Shown: piece by piece, positions 18,384 through 27,870 of the stretch
Numbering within the stretch: the first letter of the stretch is position 1
How the letters are laid out: every line of letters begins with the position of its first letter
Assembly (NCBI RefSeq): GCF_004458765.1
Contig: NZ_SPJX01000029.1
Coordinates: forward strand, 64,623 to 128,622
Source of the DNA: Microvirga pakistanensis
GTDB taxonomy: Bacteria; Pseudomonadota; Alphaproteobacteria; Rhizobiales; Beijerinckiaceae
Reading direction: 5' to 3'
Length of the DNA: 64,000 bases
Notes under the pieces: generated by a model
The model's input: the letters and a program-made list of their open reading frames with translations, nothing else
What the model was told of the DNA's origin: nothing
The model's database searches: none
Position numbers and translations under genes: made by a program

Positions 18384-19091
18384 TCAGCGAGGTGCGCTCA
18401 TCCCGGAGCAGAGCGACGGGGTATAGGTGCGCGGGTCCATGCAGAACGGTGGGACGTTCGGAGCCGAGCCGATGGAGCCCGTCGTGCTGGCATATCGAGC
18501 GTTCGGAGCCTGAGATACCGGGATCATCTGAGCGCCGCCGCGTCCATTCGCCGGGATGTAGCGGGTGCCCGCCGAAGCACCGCGACCATCGTCTGGATAG
18601 ACCACCGCCATCCGGCCGGACGCCGCAGCCTGCTGCTGCGCTGCGATCACCTCGGCGCGCTGCTGCGGGCAGATCACACCGGTCATGTTGAGCGAGGATT
18701 GTACCTCCGGATTGTTGCAGATCAGTGCGAGAGCAGCAGCGTTCTGGCCCATGCCCATCAGTGTCGCCGCGTAGGCCCGCCGATTGCACTCCTGCATTTC
18801 GTAGGTTGCCCCGGCACCGAAATTGAACCCGACGCCGCCGACACCGATTGACGCCGAGCCGGCGCATGAGTGAACACCTGCCGCTGTGAGGCCAGGTGCG
18901 ATGCCCGAGGCTGTGGAAGCAATTCTCTGCTTCGTTCTCGCCGGATTGTAGATGGTGTCGCCATTCACGATGGCGGTGGCACCTGAATTGCTGTTCGAGG
19001 TGCCGCTCGTTGTCGTGCCCGTCGATTGGGCGAGTGCCGGCGATGCGAGCAGCGCAGCGGCTGCCGCAGCGGCAAACATGATCCGCTTCAT
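18384..19091 (-). CDS. Secreted hypothetical protein with cysteine-containing core
   Basis: A 235-residue protein with signal peptide MKRIMFAAAAAAALLASPALA, a Ser/Thr/Gly linker, then an ordered-looking core (VHSCAGSASIGVGGVGFNFGAGATYEMQECNRRAYAATL, ICNNPEVQSSL, MTGVICPQQ) with four cysteines, and a tail with two more (PPFCMDPRTYTPSLCSG). Paired cysteines suggest disulfides in the periplasm or outside. It is first of the three exported-protein genes. No family recognised. Confidence 0.65.
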   Translation of the reverse strand: MKRIMFAAAAAAALLASPALAQSTGTTTSGTSNSNSGATAIVNGDTIYNPARTKQRIASTASGIAPGLTAAGVHSCAGSASIGVGGVGFNFGAGATYEMQECNRRAYAATLMGMGQNAAALALICNNPEVQSSLNMTGVICPQQRAEVIAAQQQAAASGRMAVVYPDDGRGASAGTRYIPANGRGGAQMIPVSQAPNARYASTTGSIGSAPNVPPFCMDPRTYTPSLCSGMSAPR

Positions 19092-19926
19092 GGTGGTTGT
19101 TCCCTGATGTTCAGTTCTGGAAGAGGCTGATGTCGAGATGTAAAATTGAGTATTGAGTGACCTGCCCGGTAGAAAGCGATGTATCGGCAGGCACCCATAC
19201 ATCAGTGAAAAAGAACAATGGCACTTATCCTCCCAGTCTAGCCTTTATTCCGCCATCGTTTCGCCGCGGCGTCATCAAGTTCGGGAGTTTGATAGCAGGA
19301 ACTTGCTGAATCTTGTCCTTCTAGAAAGGATAATATGCGCGAGGACTAATTCCTTTGCCACAATTTAGCCGCAGCCGCGGCATGCAGGCCGGATTGCCGA
19401 CGGCGTGATGGTTTTGAGTGGGATGATGAAGTCGTCAGCTTTCGAGAGAGATCGACAAGTGCATGGAATAGCTGCGAAACGGCGATGCCGGGTCGGGCTC
19501 ACGCCCGATGAAGCCGGCCCATTCGACGACCTGTTGAATGCGCTTTCGGCTCTGCACCGGCACCAAGCTCGAGACAACAGCGCGGGAGGAGCCCTGCCGA
19601 TTTGAACTACTCCTCTTGGACGAGAGCAGGCGATGACCGTTGTGTCGAGCGCTGGAGTGTTCGTCGAACGGGCCGAGTGCCGTCCAGAGGCCGATGCGCA
19701 TGCGCGGTCACTCGGAGGATGACGACCACCGGCATCGGAGGAGGCGAAGGAACGAGGCGCCAGCGATCTTTTCCTCGCAGCATGATCAGGCGCAGGGTGC
19801 TACACGCGCAGTCGAAGCCTGCTGCTCCTCATATGGCGGGGCAGGGGACAACTCGGCTTGCTGCACTGGCTTCGCGTTGGCAGAGTTCAGACTTTGCCTC
19901 GTCCTGCCATGGACGAAAACATCGCG
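19092..19926. other. Gene-poor stretch, 835 bases
   Basis: Short open frames exist on both strands, but none has a convincing start site, recognisable motif or normal codon pattern. It should contain the promoter of the secreted-protein genes, which I could not locate with confidence. Confidence 0.5.
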
Positions 19927-20628
19927 TCATCGGCCGTTGGCCGCTTCAGGTCTGGAGGGAGATGTGAGCTTTCGGACATCAATCCGACGTCCGACGGCTG
20001 AAACACGGATCTCGAAATGGTCGGCTTGAACAACATCAAGGACCATGGTGGGACGATACGCGACGATATTGATGCCGCCGCGTCGGCGCAGGCTGTCATA
20101 GACAATTCCATCCCGGCGCGAAGCACGCACAGCCTCTCCGAGACGCTGCGAGGCATCGTATCGATCGGACGCATAGATGTCTGCGAGCTGAGATTGCTGC
20201 CCTCGAATATCTCGGTAAAGACCATCCAAGCGAGCGGAATAGCTCCGGTAGGTTCGGACCATCTCGGAAACGTTTCGTGCCAAAGCCTCCCGGCGGAGGT
20301 GATGTCCGACTTCGGCTGCTGCAGTCTCAATCTCCGCCGCCGCGTACCACGCCCCCAGTTCGGGCGAGTTGAAGCGCATTCCTGCAGGGCTGACATGGAG
20401 GAAGGCCGCCATCACGATGCTGGCGTTTGGCCGGCCGTAGACCCATTCCTGATGCGGGAGACGGGCGATGCGGCTGGCGACCAGCCGATCGTTCGTCCAC
20501 CCGACAAGATCCATGACAGCGGCCAGGTCGGCCGCCGTCGCGACCGTGTCGAAAAGCCCGATGGGCGGAAAGCGCGAAGGGATCAGGCGATAGGTGGGGT
20601 AGGGCGCCGCGGCGTAGGGATCGGTCAC
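19927..20628 (-). CDS. RES-domain toxin of a RES/Xre toxin-antitoxin pair
   Basis: A 233-residue protein with the RES fold: an early Arg (TYRLIPSRFPP), the Glu-containing helix GAWYAAAEIETAAAEVGHHL and downstream Ser positions. RES toxins consume or use NAD+ (MbcT breaks it down by phosphorolysis; ParT ADP-ribosylates Prs). The start is a GTG overlapping the upstream antitoxin stop by four bases (GTGA), the usual antitoxin-first coupling. C-terminal ~70 residues extend past the core. Confidence 0.85.
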   Translation of the reverse strand: MTDPYAAAPYPTYRLIPSRFPPIGLFDTVATAADLAAVMDLVGWTNDRLVASRIARLPHQEWVYGRPNASIVMAAFLHVSPAGMRFNSPELGAWYAAAEIETAAAEVGHHLRREALARNVSEMVRTYRSYSARLDGLYRDIRGQQSQLADIYASDRYDASQRLGEAVRASRRDGIVYDSLRRRGGINIVAYRPTMVLDVVQADHFEIRVSAVGRRIDVRKLTSPSRPEAANGR

Positions 20629-21152
20629 GAGAAACGAATGTCCGTATCGTCATAGGGGACGAAATCCCTGTCTGCCGCATTGGGCTCCATGTAGAGCCCT
20701 CCGCGAGCGGCATCGAGGAAGCGCCGCACCATCAGGAGACTGTCCTGAGTGCCGTCCGTGACGAAGTCCATCGGCGGATGGCCGCCGAATACCGTCGCAC
20801 CGTGGGGGCTTCGGAGCCAGGCGAGTCCCGCCTGTTCGGTCGGATAGAGGATCCGCAAAGCCTGGTAGATGCCGAGGATGGCGGACATCCGGGTCAGCAC
20901 GTCCGCGTCAAGGGTGAATTCCGCATGCTCCCGGGCCTGCTTCGCCCATTTGTGGTAGGTCGAGCGCGGTGGGTAGCCGAGGACCCGAAGGCGCTCCTGC
21001 TCGGTCAGACCCCATAGATCGGCGATTGCCAGGAAGGTGCGCATGCCGGGTGCGCTCAAGCGCTTGCGGTTGGCGGGTTCGAAGCGGGCCTGCTCCAACC
21101 GGGGAACACCTTCCGCGATCCTTGGCTGCGGCTTGCGTGCGTTTCGGGTCAT
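20625..21152 (-). CDS. Xre/MbcA/ParS antitoxin
   Basis: A 175-residue antitoxin. The N-terminal part (MRTFLAIADLWGLTEQERLRVLGYPPRSTYHKWAK) is the helix-turn-helix, and the C-terminal part (ALRILYPTEQAGLAWLRSP..., FGGHPPMDFV) is the DUF2384 toxin-binding domain. The ATG at 21152 is preferred over one six bases upstream because GAGG then sits at normal distance. It should neutralise the RES toxin encoded next and repress its own promoter. Confidence 0.87.
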   Translation of the reverse strand: MTRNARKPQPRIAEGVPRLEQARFEPANRKRLSAPGMRTFLAIADLWGLTEQERLRVLGYPPRSTYHKWAKQAREHAEFTLDADVLTRMSAILGIYQALRILYPTEQAGLAWLRSPHGATVFGGHPPMDFVTDGTQDSLLMVRRFLDAARGGLYMEPNAADRDFVPYDDTDIRFS

Positions 21153-21182
21153 GGCCATCCTCGCCGTCTAGATAAAGATTTA

Positions 21183-21196
21183 GTCCATATTTGGAC
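21183..21196. promoter_or_regulatory. Palindromic operator candidate of the toxin-antitoxin operon
   Basis: GTCCA-TATT-TGGAC, a perfect inverted repeat 31 bases before the antitoxin start, in an AT-rich stretch that is likely the promoter. Xre-type antitoxins commonly bind such a site to repress their own operon. Confidence 0.55.
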
Positions 21197-21324
21197 AAAA
21201 CACAACTCGAGACTTTGTCGTTCGATATTGATGTGCACATGATCCAGCAGCGGATAAGGCGAAATTTCGCATAACAAAGATTATGGAACCGAAATCCGTG
21301 GGAGCCTGTCTGCTGAAGGGATTC

Positions 21325-21978
21325 CTACCAGGCAGCGGCGTGAAGGCGCCGTTTCCAGCGCTCGTGGCGCGGGAGTTGAGCCGCAGCGGCCTGACGCCTG
21401 GTGAGTCTACGATGATCCGCCCTTCGCGATCTACTCACAGGCGGAGCTTCAACCCGTTGCGCTTCTGATGCTGTCTCTGACTGGGCTACCGGCTCGGGCG
21501 CTGTCACCGGATCTACGATCTTCGAAGCCTTCTTTCGTGGTTTCGTCTTCGTGCTCTCAGGCTCTTGAACTTGATCCTCAGGAATAGGTGACCCAGCTTC
21601 TTCAACAGAACAAGCGCCTGCCTGAGTCATGCCTTCCGATATCACAGGAGTGTTCGCGGGTGCATCCGGCGCGCCTTTCGAGGCTACCATGGTCAGATCG
21701 GATTCTACCTGGCTCTGACGGAGCTTCGATCTTGGAGCACTCTTGCGACGGATAGGCTCGACGACCTCAGAGCTGCCTCGCATCGGTTCGAGAATGCTGG
21801 GCAGGATGCGTGGCGCAGCCGCGGGCTGAGCGACCGCCGGCGGCTCTTCCTCCTGAACGATTGTTGGGGCTTGAGCCGGCGTCAATTCGAACAGACGCTT
21901 TGGTACGAGTTGATGACGCTGACCGTGAGCGCGGGACTTCTTGATCTCAACCGAAAAAGGTTTTGGTTTTCGCTTCAT
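21325..21978 (-). CDS. Hypothetical disordered protein, Pro/Glu/Ala-rich
   Basis: A 217-residue protein with a basic N-terminus (KRKPKPFSVEIKKSRA), a long low-complexity middle rich in P, E, A, S and Q (predicted disordered) and a basic C-terminus (RRADHRRLTRRQAAAAQLPRHERWKRRLH). No signal peptide or membrane segment. The two basic ends suggest nucleic-acid or ribosome contact, but that is inference. A GTG one codon upstream is the alternative start. It lies behind minD on the same strand, with a ~180-base gap. Confidence 0.6.
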   Translation of the reverse strand: MKRKPKPFSVEIKKSRAHGQRHQLVPKRLFELTPAQAPTIVQEEEPPAVAQPAAAPRILPSILEPMRGSSEVVEPIRRKSAPRSKLRQSQVESDLTMVASKGAPDAPANTPVISEGMTQAGACSVEEAGSPIPEDQVQEPESTKTKPRKKASKIVDPVTAPEPVAQSETASEAQRVEAPPVSRSRRADHRRLTRRQAAAAQLPRHERWKRRLHAAAW

Positions 21979-22161
21979 CACAGATGCTGATTATGAGCTC
22001 GAAAAAATAATGACGTAAGGGATTGCTTGTCTGAGTTCAAGTTCGAGGGTTTATGTTGTTGATTGTCCTAACTCTTAGAGAGCTCAGTCCAGAATAAATT
22101 CTGCATTGCGGTTTTCACCAGAATGCATTGGATCGAGCTAAAGTGAGGCGGTTGCGCTCGT

Positions 22162-23034
22162 CTAGGCAGCGCGCCGGGTGAAAAGCCTGTGCAACAGGCC
22201 AGGCTTTTCCCTTCGCGCGATGATCTCGCTGCCCCCACCCTTCAGCCGGCGAGCTGCGTCACGATAGGCCCGAGCCGGTGCGCTGCCAGGATTGCCGAGG
22301 GTCACCGGCGCTCCAACATTCGAGGAGCGCAGCACGTCCCCGCTTTCGGGGATAGTGCCGAGCAGCGGAAGGGACAGGATCTCGAGTACGGCTTCCACTG
22401 TCATGATCTCCCCGCGCCGGGCCCGAACGGGATCGTAGCGGGTAAGGAGCAACTGCTTCTCGATGCGTTGTCCGTTCTCGGCTCGTGCAGTCTTCGCATC
22501 GAGTATGCCGATGATGCGGTCAGCATCACGGATTGAAGACACTTCCGGGTTCACCACGACCACAGCCACATCGGCATGCCGCATGGCCAGAGTCGCCCCT
22601 TTCTCGATCCCGGCCGGGCTGTCGCAGATGATCCAGTCGAACTGCGCCCGCAACTCGGCGATGATGCGGGCGATACCGTCTTCGGTCAGGCTGTCCTTGT
22701 CGCGGCTCTGCGAGGCCGGCAGGAGAGCGAGCGTGTCGAGGCGCTTGTCGCGGATGAGAGCCTGCGCGAGCTTGGCCTCACCCTTGATGACGTTGATCAG
22801 GTCGTAGACCACGCGGCGCTCGGCCCCCATGACGAGATCCAGGTTGCGCAGCCCGACATCGAAATCGACCAGTACGACCTTCTGGCCGTCCTGAGCCAGG
22901 GCCGCGCCCAAGGCTGCCGTCGAGGTAGTCTTGCCGACACCGCCCTTGCCCGATGTCACCACCAGGACCCTACCCTGCCTGGGCTTTGTCTTCGCCTTGG
23001 AATGCTTTGGCCTTGGCTTCTTCATCGCTGGCAT
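22162..23034 (-). CDS. minD: MinD-type septum-site ATPase, without minC or minE beside it
   Basis: A 290-residue ParA/MinD ATPase. Deviant Walker A GKGGVGKTT (29-37, with Lys30 and Lys35), DFDVGLRNLDL, the IICDSPAGIE Walker B region and the C-terminal amphipathic membrane anchor KPGLLHRLFTRR all match MinD, which blocks polar division by recruiting MinC to the membrane. MinD usually starts just before the Walker A; here a 20-residue Lys/Arg-rich extension precedes it. No minC or minE is found within the several kilobases on either side, so this is a solitary copy. Its role could differ from classical Min oscillation. Confidence 0.85.
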   Translation of the reverse strand: MPAMKKPRPKHSKAKTKPRQGRVLVVTSGKGGVGKTTSTAALGAALAQDGQKVVLVDFDVGLRNLDLVMGAERRVVYDLINVIKGEAKLAQALIRDKRLDTLALLPASQSRDKDSLTEDGIARIIAELRAQFDWIICDSPAGIEKGATLAMRHADVAVVVVNPEVSSIRDADRIIGILDAKTARAENGQRIEKQLLLTRYDPVRARRGEIMTVEAVLEILSLPLLGTIPESGDVLRSSNVGAPVTLGNPGSAPARAYRDAARRLKGGGSEIIARREKPGLLHRLFTRRAA

Positions 23035-23188
23035 CTCTCAGCAGAGACCGTGAGGAGGCACGGCACCCACGCAAGCACGGACGAGTTCGAGGAGCGGCAA
23101 AACGGAATGGGGCCAGAACGAACTGGCGTGGCAACGGCCATGCCCCTGATCAGCGAACCTATTCGGCGCCCGGAATGGTTACCAGCCC

Positions 23189-23238
23189 GTTAACGGATGG
23201 ACCACAACCCGACAGGTTCCTGCCAACGATCCGTTAAC
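23189..23238. repeat. Spaced inverted repeat upstream of minD
   Basis: Two perfect 10-base arms, GTTAACGGAT at 23189-23198 and ATCCGTTAAC at 23229-23238, separated by 30 bases (40 bases centre to centre, about four helical turns). They lie 155-205 bases upstream of minD and may be a pair of binding sites. Confidence 0.45.
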
Positions 23239-23450
23239 CATTTTGCGGCGACCATGGTCCGGCTGATCCGTTGGGTTGCGGATCGGCACTCTCCTCCAAA
23301 GCAATTGGGGCGCGGATGGACCGCCTCGATCTGCTTTGGGGATGCGAGTGTCCTGGCGCAGTAACTGTCTCGTAACCACACCTTAAAGTGAGTTTGATCG
23401 ACACTGGGCGCACGGCGTTGGCCATGTGCCTGAACGAGAGAGGACTGTCC

Positions 23451-23519
23451 ATGACCATACTCGATCCGATCACCGGCCACCTCGCCACCATTGACAGCTC
23501 GATCAAACCACGTCGTTGA
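23451..23519 (+). CDS. Possible 22-residue peptide
   Basis: A short frame (MTILDPITGHLATIDSSIKPRR) with a GAGAGAGGA site about eight bases upstream of its ATG. Too short to judge by content; listed because of the good ribosome site and its overlap with the next frame. Confidence 0.25.
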   Translation: MTILDPITGHLATIDSSIKPRR

Positions 23520-23539
23520 GCGCCCCACAGGGTTGGGAG

Positions 23540-23737
23540 ATGGTAATGAAACGATCATCCGCACGACAGGCCAAGCGCTGGGTCATTCAGGAACTAACCC
23601 GCTTGCTGGATCAGCATAAGTCAAAGGGGAGCTTCGAAGTGGCTGCTTTCAGGAATAGGCTGAGGCCTGCGGCCTCTCAGGAACAGTCGGCTGGTCCGCC
23701 GGACTGCCCTGATCCCGATGCCCCGACGCCGGCGTGA
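23540..23737 (+). CDS. Possible small hypothetical protein
   Basis: A 65-residue frame, basic at the N-terminus (MVMKRSSARQAKRWVIQELTRLLDQHK) and Pro-rich at the end. A GGGAG lies before the ATG. No family recognised, and an overlapping minus-strand frame of similar size cannot be excluded. Confidence 0.3.
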   Translation: MVMKRSSARQAKRWVIQELTRLLDQHKSKGSFEVAAFRNRLRPAASQEQSAGPPDCPDPDAPTPA

Positions 23738-24000
23738 TCGGATGAGGTCTCCTTGATCGGCCCGGCATCCCCCTTTCGGCTGTAGAGCTGCGATTTCGCG
23801 GAAGACCATTTTAGCGTCGGCAAGTGCCGTTAAAGCGATCTCAAACCTTTGATTCAGGTGAGCATTGCCTCGGTCGATCCTGGAGAGTTCCGACAGGAAT
23901 TCCATAACCGGTGCAGTATGCGATCTACGCCTTCTGCGCACTTCACTCCAGCCCAGGATCTGGCACTTTGGCTGGGTTCAACCTCGGTCAGAGAAGCTCG

Positions 24001-24495
24001 ATGAGATCGATTATCTGCGCCGCCGTGGCAGCATGCTGCTCCCTCCTGCCAGCCCCATCAGTCTTCGCGCAGAGCCAAGCGCAACGCGGCGAGTACCTGG
24101 TGACCATCATGGATTGTACCGGCTGCCATACGCCCGGCACCTTCCTCGGCAAGCCCGATATACAGCGCCCTCTAGCAGGATCGGAGGTCGGCTTTCAAAT
24201 TCCTGGCCTCGGCATCTTTTATCCACCCAACCTCACCCCCGACCCTGAGACGGGGCTGGGCAAGTGGAGCGAGGCCGACATCATTAAGGCGGTGCGAACC
24301 GGCATCAGGCCCGACGGCCGGCAGCTTGTGCCGATCATGCCGTATCATTCCTACAGCAAGCTCACGGATGCAGATGCCCGGGCTCTTGCCAGCTATCTCA
24401 AAAGCCTGGGGCCGGTCAGAAACCAAGTGCCCAGTCCGGTTGGAGCCAACGAGAAACCGTCTGCTCCTTACCTGACCGTGGTCATGCCCCAGTAA
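24001..24495 (+). CDS. Periplasmic c-type cytochrome
   Basis: A 164-residue protein with signal peptide (SIICAAVAACCSLLPAPSVFA), one haem site CTGCH (about residue 39) and a downstream MPYHSYSKLTDADARALASYLKSL segment whose Met is the probable sixth haem ligand. The pattern is that of single-haem cytochromes, and of the cytochrome subunits or domains of membrane-bound dehydrogenases. No dehydrogenase gene is adjacent, so the partner is unknown. The ATG at 24001 is chosen because it begins a proper signal peptide. Confidence 0.85.
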   Translation: MRSIICAAVAACCSLLPAPSVFAQSQAQRGEYLVTIMDCTGCHTPGTFLGKPDIQRPLAGSEVGFQIPGLGIFYPPNLTPDPETGLGKWSEADIIKAVRTGIRPDGRQLVPIMPYHSYSKLTDADARALASYLKSLGPVRNQVPSPVGANEKPSAPYLTVVMPQ

Positions 24496-25163
24496 CCGCT
24501 TGGCGCAGAGCGCCCAAAACCGAAAGGCTGGTAGCCCCAGGATAGGTACAGGAGGCCTCCGACATGCTCGAGGCAGACCTGCAGCGGCTGTTGATACCGG
24601 AGTGAAACTCCCCAGACCTGCCGATTGGATTTTCCTCAAGTGAGCGTGGCCGCCGCCGCTGGGAAGATCGGCAGGCTCTCTTCGCCGATGCTGCTCCTGA
24701 TGTCAGGAGGACAGGCGGTGATCCAGCTTGGGGAGGTCGTCATGATCCTGGAATGGCACCGGCAAGGCATGTTCGTTGGTGCCCCTGCTGGCAGCTAACG
24801 TGACAGCGCCCTTGAGACCGTCCCGCTCGTCCGATCATGGCGTCTTTCAAGGTCAGCCTGCGCCCTAGAGCCCGCGCAGCCTTCCGGCTGAAGCCGACCA
24901 GAAGCGCTAGGCGCAACAGAAGGTCCCGGGATCGGCTCACCGTTTCCCGGCGGAAGAAAGGGGCCACGGCAGCGGTTCAGCCTCTCCTGCCCAAGGGAAC
25001 GTGGATCCAGGGCTCCCTCGTCCTGTCCTCCGGCTCGATGGGACGGGCTGATCCCCGCTCTGGTTTTCTGCAACCGCATCAAAGGTGAGGCTGCACAAAG
25101 CCGCCGGGAACTCGGTTTTTGTCTCAGTCCCTCAGGCACCCTGGCCGTATGGCGTCGAGCTTG
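24496..25163. other. Gene-poor stretch, 668 bases
   Basis: No frame here shows a recognisable domain or convincing start. I saw no clear hairpin terminator after the cytochrome gene. Confidence 0.5.
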
Positions 25164-25622
25164 CTATTTTCTGTACTTCGTATCCAGGTCATCAATTGCA
25201 GCGACGTTGCCGGCTGACCGGCCGTTAACATCGAAGTGCGACTGAAGCCAAGCATTGACGATCGCTTTTGCCAATTCCGGTCCGATCACTCGCGCGCCCA
25301 TGGTGATGATCTGAGCATTGTTGCTCAGCTGCGCACGCTCCGCCGAGTAGGTGTCGTGTGTAAGTGCTGCGCGAATACCCGGTATCTTGTTGGCCGATAT
25401 GCACACACCAATCCCTGTGCCGCATACTAGGATGCCTCGGTCATAGCGCCCATCAAGAATGGCCCGGGAAGTCCTTTCAGCGATGCTGGCATAATATTCC
25501 GCAGCTCCCTCTTCAGACTGGCTGAGGTCATTGACCTCGACATTGCCGATAGCCGACAGGTGCTGGAATATGACTTTGACCAGAGGCTCTCCTGCGCTGT
25601 CACCTGCAATAACGATTTTCAA
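25164..25622 (-). CDS. rpiB: RpiB-family sugar-phosphate isomerase
   Basis: A 152-residue RpiB/LacAB-family isomerase. Key motifs are the [17 protein letters not shown] loop with the catalytic Cys, and [26 protein letters not shown]. Members interconvert ribose-5-P and ribulose-5-P, or tetrulose-4-P and erythrose-4-P (EryI, DerI). The start is a TTG with AGGAG eight bases upstream. It is the last gene of the sugar operon behind fbp. With a dihydroxyacetone-kinase-family gene divergent from the operon, a tetrulose-phosphate substrate is a serious possibility. Confidence 0.9.
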   Translation of the reverse strand: MKIVIAGDSAGEPLVKVIFQHLSAIGNVEVNDLSQSEEGAAEYYASIAERTSRAILDGRYDRGILVCGTGIGVCISANKIPGIRAALTHDTYSAERAQLSNNAQIITMGARVIGPELAKAIVNAWLQSHFDVNGRSAGNVAAIDDLDTKYRK

Positions 25623-25679
25623 AGCACTTCTCCTTCTTTCACATACGTCAATGAACCTGACTGGAGATAACGAACTGCT

Positions 25680-26738
25680 TTACTGCAAATTCGGGGCGTC
25701 GCCTTTGCGCCCGACTGAGACAGCCTCCTCCCCATGGTAGCGTTTGATGCGTTCCACCTCTTCCCAGGAGCCAAGGATTACCGGAACCCTCTGGTGCAGC
25801 CCTGTCGGTTGAATATCGAGGAGGCGCTGCAAGCCATCCGTCGCTTGCCCTCCTGCTTGTTCGACGATCATTCCAAGGGGGCTGGCCTCGTACATCAGGC
25901 GGAGTCTGCCACCTCGCTCCTTGTTTCGGACATCCCAAGGATACAGGAACACTCCGCCTCGAATGAGGATCGAATGCACATGACCTACCATCGAGGCAAT
26001 CCATCTCATGTTGAAGTCATTGCCCCGCGGACCTGGCTGGCCCGCTACTAGTTCGTCGACATAGCGCTGAACGGGAGGAGCCCAGTGGCGCCGGTTCGAC
26101 ATGTTGATTGCGAACTCACGAGTTTGCGCCGGAATCTCCATCCGATCATGGGTCAACAGCCAGGTACCGAGTTCGCGATCGAGGGTAAAGCCGAAAACCC
26201 CATTGCCGACCGTCAGCACCAAAATCGTTTGTGCGCCATAGACAGTGTATCCGGCGGCCACCTGTTGGCGTCCAGGCTGCAGAAAATCCTGCTCGGTCAC
26301 TTCGCGGGCCGAGGCAGAATCCGGAGTTCGAAGGACGGAAAAAATCGTCCCGACCACGCCGTTGACGTCGATATTGCCTGATCCGTCGATCGGATCGTAA
26401 ACGAGGAGATACTCCCCTGCCGTGTATTCCTTGGGAATGCGATGGATCGTCTCCATTTCCTCGGACGCGAGAGCCGCCAAATGGCCACCCCAAGCGCTTG
26501 CATCCAGCAGGATGTCGTTGGATATGACATCAAGCTTCTTCTGCACCTCACCTTGAACGTTCTCACTCGAAAGATTCCCGAGCAGATCGTTCACCGCGCC
26601 CCTGTTCACCACGCTGCTGATTCTCTGGCAGGCGCCAGCCACCACTTCGATCAGCATGCGCAGCTGTTCTGGAATGCAGGCGTCGTTGTACTGCTGCTCG
26701 ACCAGGAACTGAGTTAAAGTCTTGTGCTTCGTTGTCAT
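25680..26738 (-). CDS. fbp: Class I fructose-1,6-bisphosphatase
   Basis: A 352-residue class I FBPase that removes the 1-phosphate from fructose-1,6-bisphosphate in gluconeogenesis and in sugar-phosphate cycles. The metal-binding core [14 protein letters not shown] and the later [37 protein letters not shown] are the family signature. The ATG at 26738 gives the normal N-terminus ([12 protein letters not shown]). Placement inside a sugar-uptake operon rather than a cbb operon is unusual; no RuBisCO or phosphoribulokinase is in the window. Confidence 0.94.
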   Translation of the reverse strand: MTTKHKTLTQFLVEQQYNDACIPEQLRMLIEVVAGACQRISSVVNRGAVNDLLGNLSSENVQGEVQKKLDVISNDILLDASAWGGHLAALASEEMETIHRIPKEYTAGEYLLVYDPIDGSGNIDVNGVVGTIFSVLRTPDSASAREVTEQDFLQPGRQQVAAGYTVYGAQTILVLTVGNGVFGFTLDRELGTWLLTHDRMEIPAQTREFAINMSNRRHWAPPVQRYVDELVAGQPGPRGNDFNMRWIASMVGHVHSILIRGGVFLYPWDVRNKERGGRLRLMYEASPLGMIVEQAGGQATDGLQRLLDIQPTGLHQRVPVILGSWEEVERIKRYHGEEAVSVGRKGDAPNLQ

Positions 26739-26830
26739 TGTGAGCAAAATCCAGACCTACAACTCAAAAAGCTCGGCGAGCACCGTGCCTGCCTTAGTGG
26801 AACGAACGGCCCCTGTCTCCATGAGCACGT

Positions 26831-27823
26831 TCAACGGGTCGCTTCATCAAGGCTCAGAACTGCCATAGCGTTCGTGGCGGTCGTCGCCAGGGTGTCGATC
26901 AATCCTGTCCGCAGCGCTCCGAGGATCGCCGTCACTTTGGAGTTCTCAGCTGCGATCGCAATCACATTCGGAATCCGCCTGAGGTCGCGACTCTGCAGTC
27001 CAACCACCCTGCCCTGGATCGGCGTCATCGCAGGCTGACCGTGGATGTCGATGAAGTCATAGCCCATGATATCGCCTACGGTGCCGGTGCGCTTCGCCTC
27101 TGTGATCTCCTGCGCGGAGAACCAGCCCATTCGGACGATGTTGCTCTCTTCGCTCACGTCCCCGATTCCGACGAGCGCCATGTCGGCGCGGCGAGCTTTG
27201 TCGAGAGTCTGCCGGACAGTATCGTTTTCGGCCAATGCGCGACGCACCTCCGGATCGCCGACCATGGCCGGGGCATAGAGGGTCTCGCTCTCACCGCCGA
27301 AGCGCGCGGCGAGCCGACGGCAGATGTGATCGGGGTTCATGGTCTCGCCGCCCCGATAGCTGCCGCCGATTGCGCAAACAAATGTGCAGTTTCGCGGGGT
27401 GACGCTGATCGCATAGTCGCTCACCGCGCTGACATTGCGCCCCATTCCGACTGCCACGATCGCGCCAGCGCTCAAGGTGCGGTCGAGGTAGTTGGCAACG
27501 ATGCCGGCGAGGAGTGCACGCTGTTTGTCAGCATCTTTATGGTCGATCGACAGAAGCGCACGGGAGATTCCGAAACGTTGGATCAGTTCGCGCTCAAGGT
27601 CGACCGTATGAGTTGGGTGATGCTGAACCCGGATCTCGACGATCCCGAGTTCCTGCGCCCTTTTAAGCATTCGTCCTATGGTGGCGCGTGAGATTGCGAA
27701 ACGCCTTGAGAGCTCGTCCTGCGTCTGACCATCTACATAATAGAGAGTGGCCAGCTGGGTCAGCTGCTCAATGGATATTGCGGCGGATGCGCGCTGAACT
27801 CGAACGATTGTTTCATTAGGCAT
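26831..27823 (-). CDS. SorC-family sugar-responsive regulator
   Basis: A 330-residue regulator with an N-terminal helix-turn-helix (LATLYYVDGQTQDELSRRFAISRATIGRMLKRAQELGIV) and a SorC-type sugar-phosphate-binding domain (AIVAVGMGRNVSAVSDY, MALVGIGDV, MGYDFIDIHG). This family includes EryD, the erythritol-operon repressor of Brucella and rhizobia. It lies inside the operon between the second permease and fbp and probably controls both this operon and the divergent kinase-transketolase pair. Confidence 0.9.
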   Translation of the reverse strand: MPNETIVRVQRASAAISIEQLTQLATLYYVDGQTQDELSRRFAISRATIGRMLKRAQELGIVEIRVQHHPTHTVDLERELIQRFGISRALLSIDHKDADKQRALLAGIVANYLDRTLSAGAIVAVGMGRNVSAVSDYAISVTPRNCTFVCAIGGSYRGGETMNPDHICRRLAARFGGESETLYAPAMVGDPEVRRALAENDTVRQTLDKARRADMALVGIGDVSEESNIVRMGWFSAQEITEAKRTGTVGDIMGYDFIDIHGQPAMTPIQGRVVGLQSRDLRRIPNVIAIAAENSKVTAILGALRTGLIDTLATTATNAMAVLSLDEATR

Positions 27824-27870
27824 GCATGGATCTCGATCTGTCAGAGTCTGTTGACTCGCGCCAGGAACAA

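Noticed and set aside
19365..19701. Overlapping short frames on both strands
   Set aside because: Some look protein-like, but no family, start site or codon bias favours either strand.
24496..25163. Possible transposase or integrase remnants in the gene-poor stretch
   Set aside because: I found no terminal inverted repeats, target duplication or recognisable recombinase motif.
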